NCBI RefSeq assembly: GCF_040564635.1
Contig: NZ_CP159837.1
Coordinates: forward strand, 6,931,001 to 6,995,000
Length of the DNA stretch: 64,000 nucleotides
Direction of reading: 5' to 3'
From: Planktothricoides raciborskii GIHE-MW2
Lineage (GTDB): Bacteria; Cyanobacteriota; Cyanobacteriia; Cyanobacteriales; Laspinemataceae
Position numbers and translations under genes: made by a program. Below the pieces are notes generated by a model that was given only the letters and a program-made list of their open reading frames with translations, searched no databases and was not told where the DNA came from. How positions within the stretch are numbered: the stretch's first letter is position 1; every line of letters begins with the position of its first letter. Below are positions 62,408 to 64,000 of the stretch, piece after piece.

Positions 62408-63134
62408 GTTTCACCTCCTGTTTTTGCGCCGACTGAGCCGACTTCAGGGCCGGAGGCACAGGCATACCCATCGCTTCCGTCAACTGCTTCGGTGGCACCT
62501 GTCTCGATTCAGTCTGCAAATACTGACCCGTCAAAATCGGCGAAACCGCCTTCATTTGATGCTTCGTCGTATGGTAACGATGAGTTTGTTGCAACATTCC
62601 CCGTTCTTGGATCGACTCATTCGCCACCTTTTTCCGCAGCTTCACGATCGCATCCATAATCGCTTCTGGACGGGGAGGACATCCTGGAATATACACATCC
62701 ACCGGAATCAACTTATCCACCCCGCGCACTGCCGTAGGAGAATCCATACTAAACATTCCCCCGGTAATCGTGCAAGCACCCATCGCGATCACATACTTCG
62801 GTTCCGGCATTTGCTCATAAAGTTTCACCAAAGTCGGCGCATACTTCATCGTAATCGTCCCAGCAGTAATCAACAAATCCGCTTGTCTAGGGCTACAACG
62901 GGGAACCAGACCAAAACGGTCAAAGTCAAACCGCGAGCCGATCATCGCCGCAAACTCAATAAAACAACAAGCCGTACCATACATCAAAGGCCACAGACTC
63001 GATAACCGCGCCCAATTATAAAGATCATCCAGGGTCGTCAACACGACATTTTCTGAAAGCTCTTGAGTGACCTGGGGTCGCTCAATTGGGTTCATAATAT
63101 ATTTTTCGTCATTCATGGGCGTTTTTAAGACCAT
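62400..63134 (-). CDS. ndhK: NDH-1 subunit K
   Basis: A 244-residue protein. ATG 63134 is preferred because AAGGAG lies 8 bases upstream and MVLKTP is the usual NdhK opening; the frame is open to 63155. It is the NuoB family: the four cluster-N2 cysteines are in [10 protein letters not shown] (two), MGACTITGG and PGCPPRPEA. An extra Cys occurs in [11 protein letters not shown], where many relatives have Ser. The C-terminal 45 residues ([14 protein letters not shown] onward) are a cyanobacterial extension. It overlaps ndhC by 10 bp and ndhJ by 8 bp, so translation is coupled. Confidence 0.96.
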   Translation of the reverse strand: MVLKTPMNDEKYIMNPIERPQVTQELSENVVLTTLDDLYNWARLSSLWPLMYGTACCFIEFAAMIGSRFDFDRFGLVPRCSPRQADLLITAGTITMKYAPTLVKLYEQMPEPKYVIAMGACTITGGMFSMDSPTAVRGVDKLIPVDVYIPGCPPRPEAIMDAIVKLRKKVANESIQERGMLQQTHRYHTTKHQMKAVSPILTGQYLQTESRQVPPKQLTEAMGMPVPPALKSAQSAQKQEVKRG

Positions 63135-63487
63135 TCCAAAGCTCCTTTTCGCCATGCGTAAACCAGTGCAATGATTAAAATTGCAATAAATATCAAGGCT
63201 TCAATAAACGCCAAGAGTCCCAGTTTATGGAACGCCACCGCCCAGGGATATAGAAAAACCGTTTCTACATCAAAGACAACAAACACCAGGGCGAACATAT
63301 AGTAGCGAATGTTGAACTGAATCCAGGCACCACTAAAAGGCTCAATCCCGGATTCATAAGTCGTCCGCCGTTCTAAAGAAGTCCCTTTAGGGCGCAAGAG
63401 CTTCGATGCACCCAAGGCAACAATTGGGACTAAACTGCAAACTAGCAGAAAGCCTAGTAAATACTCGTAGCCGCTAAGGACAAACAC
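63125..63487 (-). CDS. ndhC: NDH-1 subunit C
   Basis: A 120-residue membrane protein starting at ATG 63487, of the NuoA family. Three transmembrane helices are visible (about residues 8-30, 63-85 and 90-110). Conserved blocks are [44 protein letters not shown]. It is the first gene of the leftward ndhC-K-J operon and forms part of the membrane arm of NDH-1. The operon order is the same in chloroplast and other cyanobacterial genomes. Confidence 0.96.
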   Translation of the reverse strand: MFVLSGYEYLLGFLLVCSLVPIVALGASKLLRPKGTSLERRTTYESGIEPFSGAWIQFNIRYYMFALVFVVFDVETVFLYPWAVAFHKLGLLAFIEALIFIAILIIALVYAWRKGALEWS

Positions 63488-63830
63488 AATAAATATCTAT
63501 AAAGTGACAGGACTTCAGGATTTGATTCGTTTACATTTTTACATAATCCTGGTGCTTGTTGATCGGCATCGTCTCTTTTAGCTCGTTGCATTTTTTTATC
63601 TTTGTCATTAGTTATTCGTTGTTAGTGATTCGCTATTTGCCAGAAGCCCCCCTGCCCCCCGCACCCGAAGCCCCCCATAAAAATAGCAAATAACAAATAA
63701 CAAATAATTAATAATAAATAACAAATAAAATTAAACAGATTTTTGCCAAACACTTGCGGTACACCAATCTTTGTCATAATCTGTTACATATATTTTAAGA
63801 TTTGCCACAATCGCATTTTTTTGAGTAGCC
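63488..63830. other. 343 bp divergent spacer between ndhC and rubredoxin genes, with microsatellites
   Basis: No gene is seen. Microsatellite arms TTAGTTATTCGTTGTTAG (about 63606-63624) and AACAAATAACAAATAA (about 63684-63726) form an inverted pair around a C-rich centre. Promoters of both divergent genes should be near the edges; no clear element was identified. Confidence 0.6.
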
Positions 63831-64000
63831 ATGAGCAGCGAAGTCATAGAACCAGTCAACCTAGATCGGTATGAATGCCGCGCCTGCGGATATATTTATG
63901 AACCGGAAAAAGGGGATGCCCGCAGTAAGGTGGAGGCCAACACACCATTTACAGAATTGCCGGTGTCATGGCGCTGTCCTGTCTGTGGGGCAAAAACTTC
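63831..64000 (+). CDS. Rubredoxin, 5' part
   Basis: ATG 63831 starts a frame that runs off the window after 56 codons. YECRACGYIYEPEKGD and SWRCPVCGAKTS carry the two CxxC metal-binding motifs of rubredoxin, so one iron is bound by four cysteines. In cyanobacteria and chloroplasts a rubredoxin of this type, with a C-terminal membrane anchor, lies upstream of ycf48 and psbEFLJ and is needed for photosystem assembly; the ndhC-K-J neighbours here match that conserved locus. The anchor and the psb genes would be just past the window, which cannot be checked here. Confidence 0.93.
   Translation, partial: MSSEVIEPVNLDRYECRACGYIYEPEKGDARSKVEANTPFTELPVSWRCPVCGAKT

Noticed and set aside
62424-63005. 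Long rightward open frame (193 codons) opposite ndhK
   Set aside because: It is the antisense shadow of ndhK, rich in Arg and His, with no recognisable domain.

Overview
The window is chromosomal DNA from a cyanobacterium. The evidence is the dense scatter of the HIP1 octamer GCGATCGC, the photosynthetic genes (petM for cytochrome b6f; ndhC-ndhK-ndhJ for the NDH-1 complex, with a rubredoxin gene divergent from them), and several protein families largely confined to cyanobacteria (DUF2949, DUF3122, DUF5340, an FHA-containing penicillin-binding protein). Many class III cyclases, a giant DUF4347/RTX protein, a haemagglutinin-type exoprotein and abundant short repeats suggest a filamentous, non-heterocystous (Oscillatoriales-like) genome; that last step is inference. 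No rRNA, tRNA, prophage or CRISPR array was found.

Layout. 0-9.8 kb: the 3' part of a PAS histidine kinase, two tandem mucoidy-inhibitor (DUF4139) proteins, a leftward three-gene cassette (ParA-like ATPase, ribbon-helix-helix-like protein, Mrr-like nuclease), a DppC-type permease and a Gfo/Idh/MocA oxidoreductase. 9.8-25 kb: a decaying, surface-oriented stretch. It holds a CBS histidine kinase broken by one in-frame stop, an intact small membrane protein, a shredded receiver-GAF-cyclase gene, a truncated haemagglutinin-type exoprotein, an Rpn/DUF4351 nuclease, a 1509-residue DUF4347/delta-60/RTX protein and a frameshifted AAA+ ATPase. 25-30 kb: a REP-like repeat field around a dead REP-associated tyrosine transposase, then two radical SAM proteins, DUF3122 and petM. 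30-41.7 kb: an FdhF/YdeP molybdo-oxidoreductase, two intact adenylate cyclases, an EamA transporter, a DppA-type lipoprotein, a thioredoxin-like protein and a pentapeptide-repeat protein. 41.7-49 kb: lpdA, trpC, DUF5340, an aminotransferase, DUF2949, an NblR-like regulator and cbiX. 49-55.4 kb: pstC-pstA-pstB behind a probable Pho box, then bioB-bioY-lspA. 55.4-64 kb: a dead ATPase/DUF4276 pair, FHA-PBP1A, a small acidic protein next to a secreted EndoU nuclease, an RlmL-like methyltransferase, ndhJ-K-C and the start of a rubredoxin gene.

How the genes work together. The clear functional units are the Pst phosphate importer (no pstS in view), the biotin module (BioB synthesis plus BioY uptake), and the NDH-1 subunits, which overlap tightly. 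Signalling is heavy: two histidine kinases, three cyclases (one dead) and one response regulator. The peptide-type ABC parts (permease at 7.8 kb, binding protein at 35.6 kb) are unlinked and would need partners elsewhere.

Two themes stand out. First, at least six genes are interrupted, several by single in-frame stops in otherwise intact frames. Second, intergenic DNA is dominated by short repeats: GTAGGTTGGGTT palindromes, CTCTGTGTC palindromes, GGGGCGAAGCATTC inverted repeats, heptamer microsatellites in inverted pairs, and a HIP1-containing palindrome that also lies in frame inside a thioredoxin-like gene. The best candidate for an undescribed system is the ParA / RHH-like / Mrr-like nuclease cassette at 5.9-7.5 kb.
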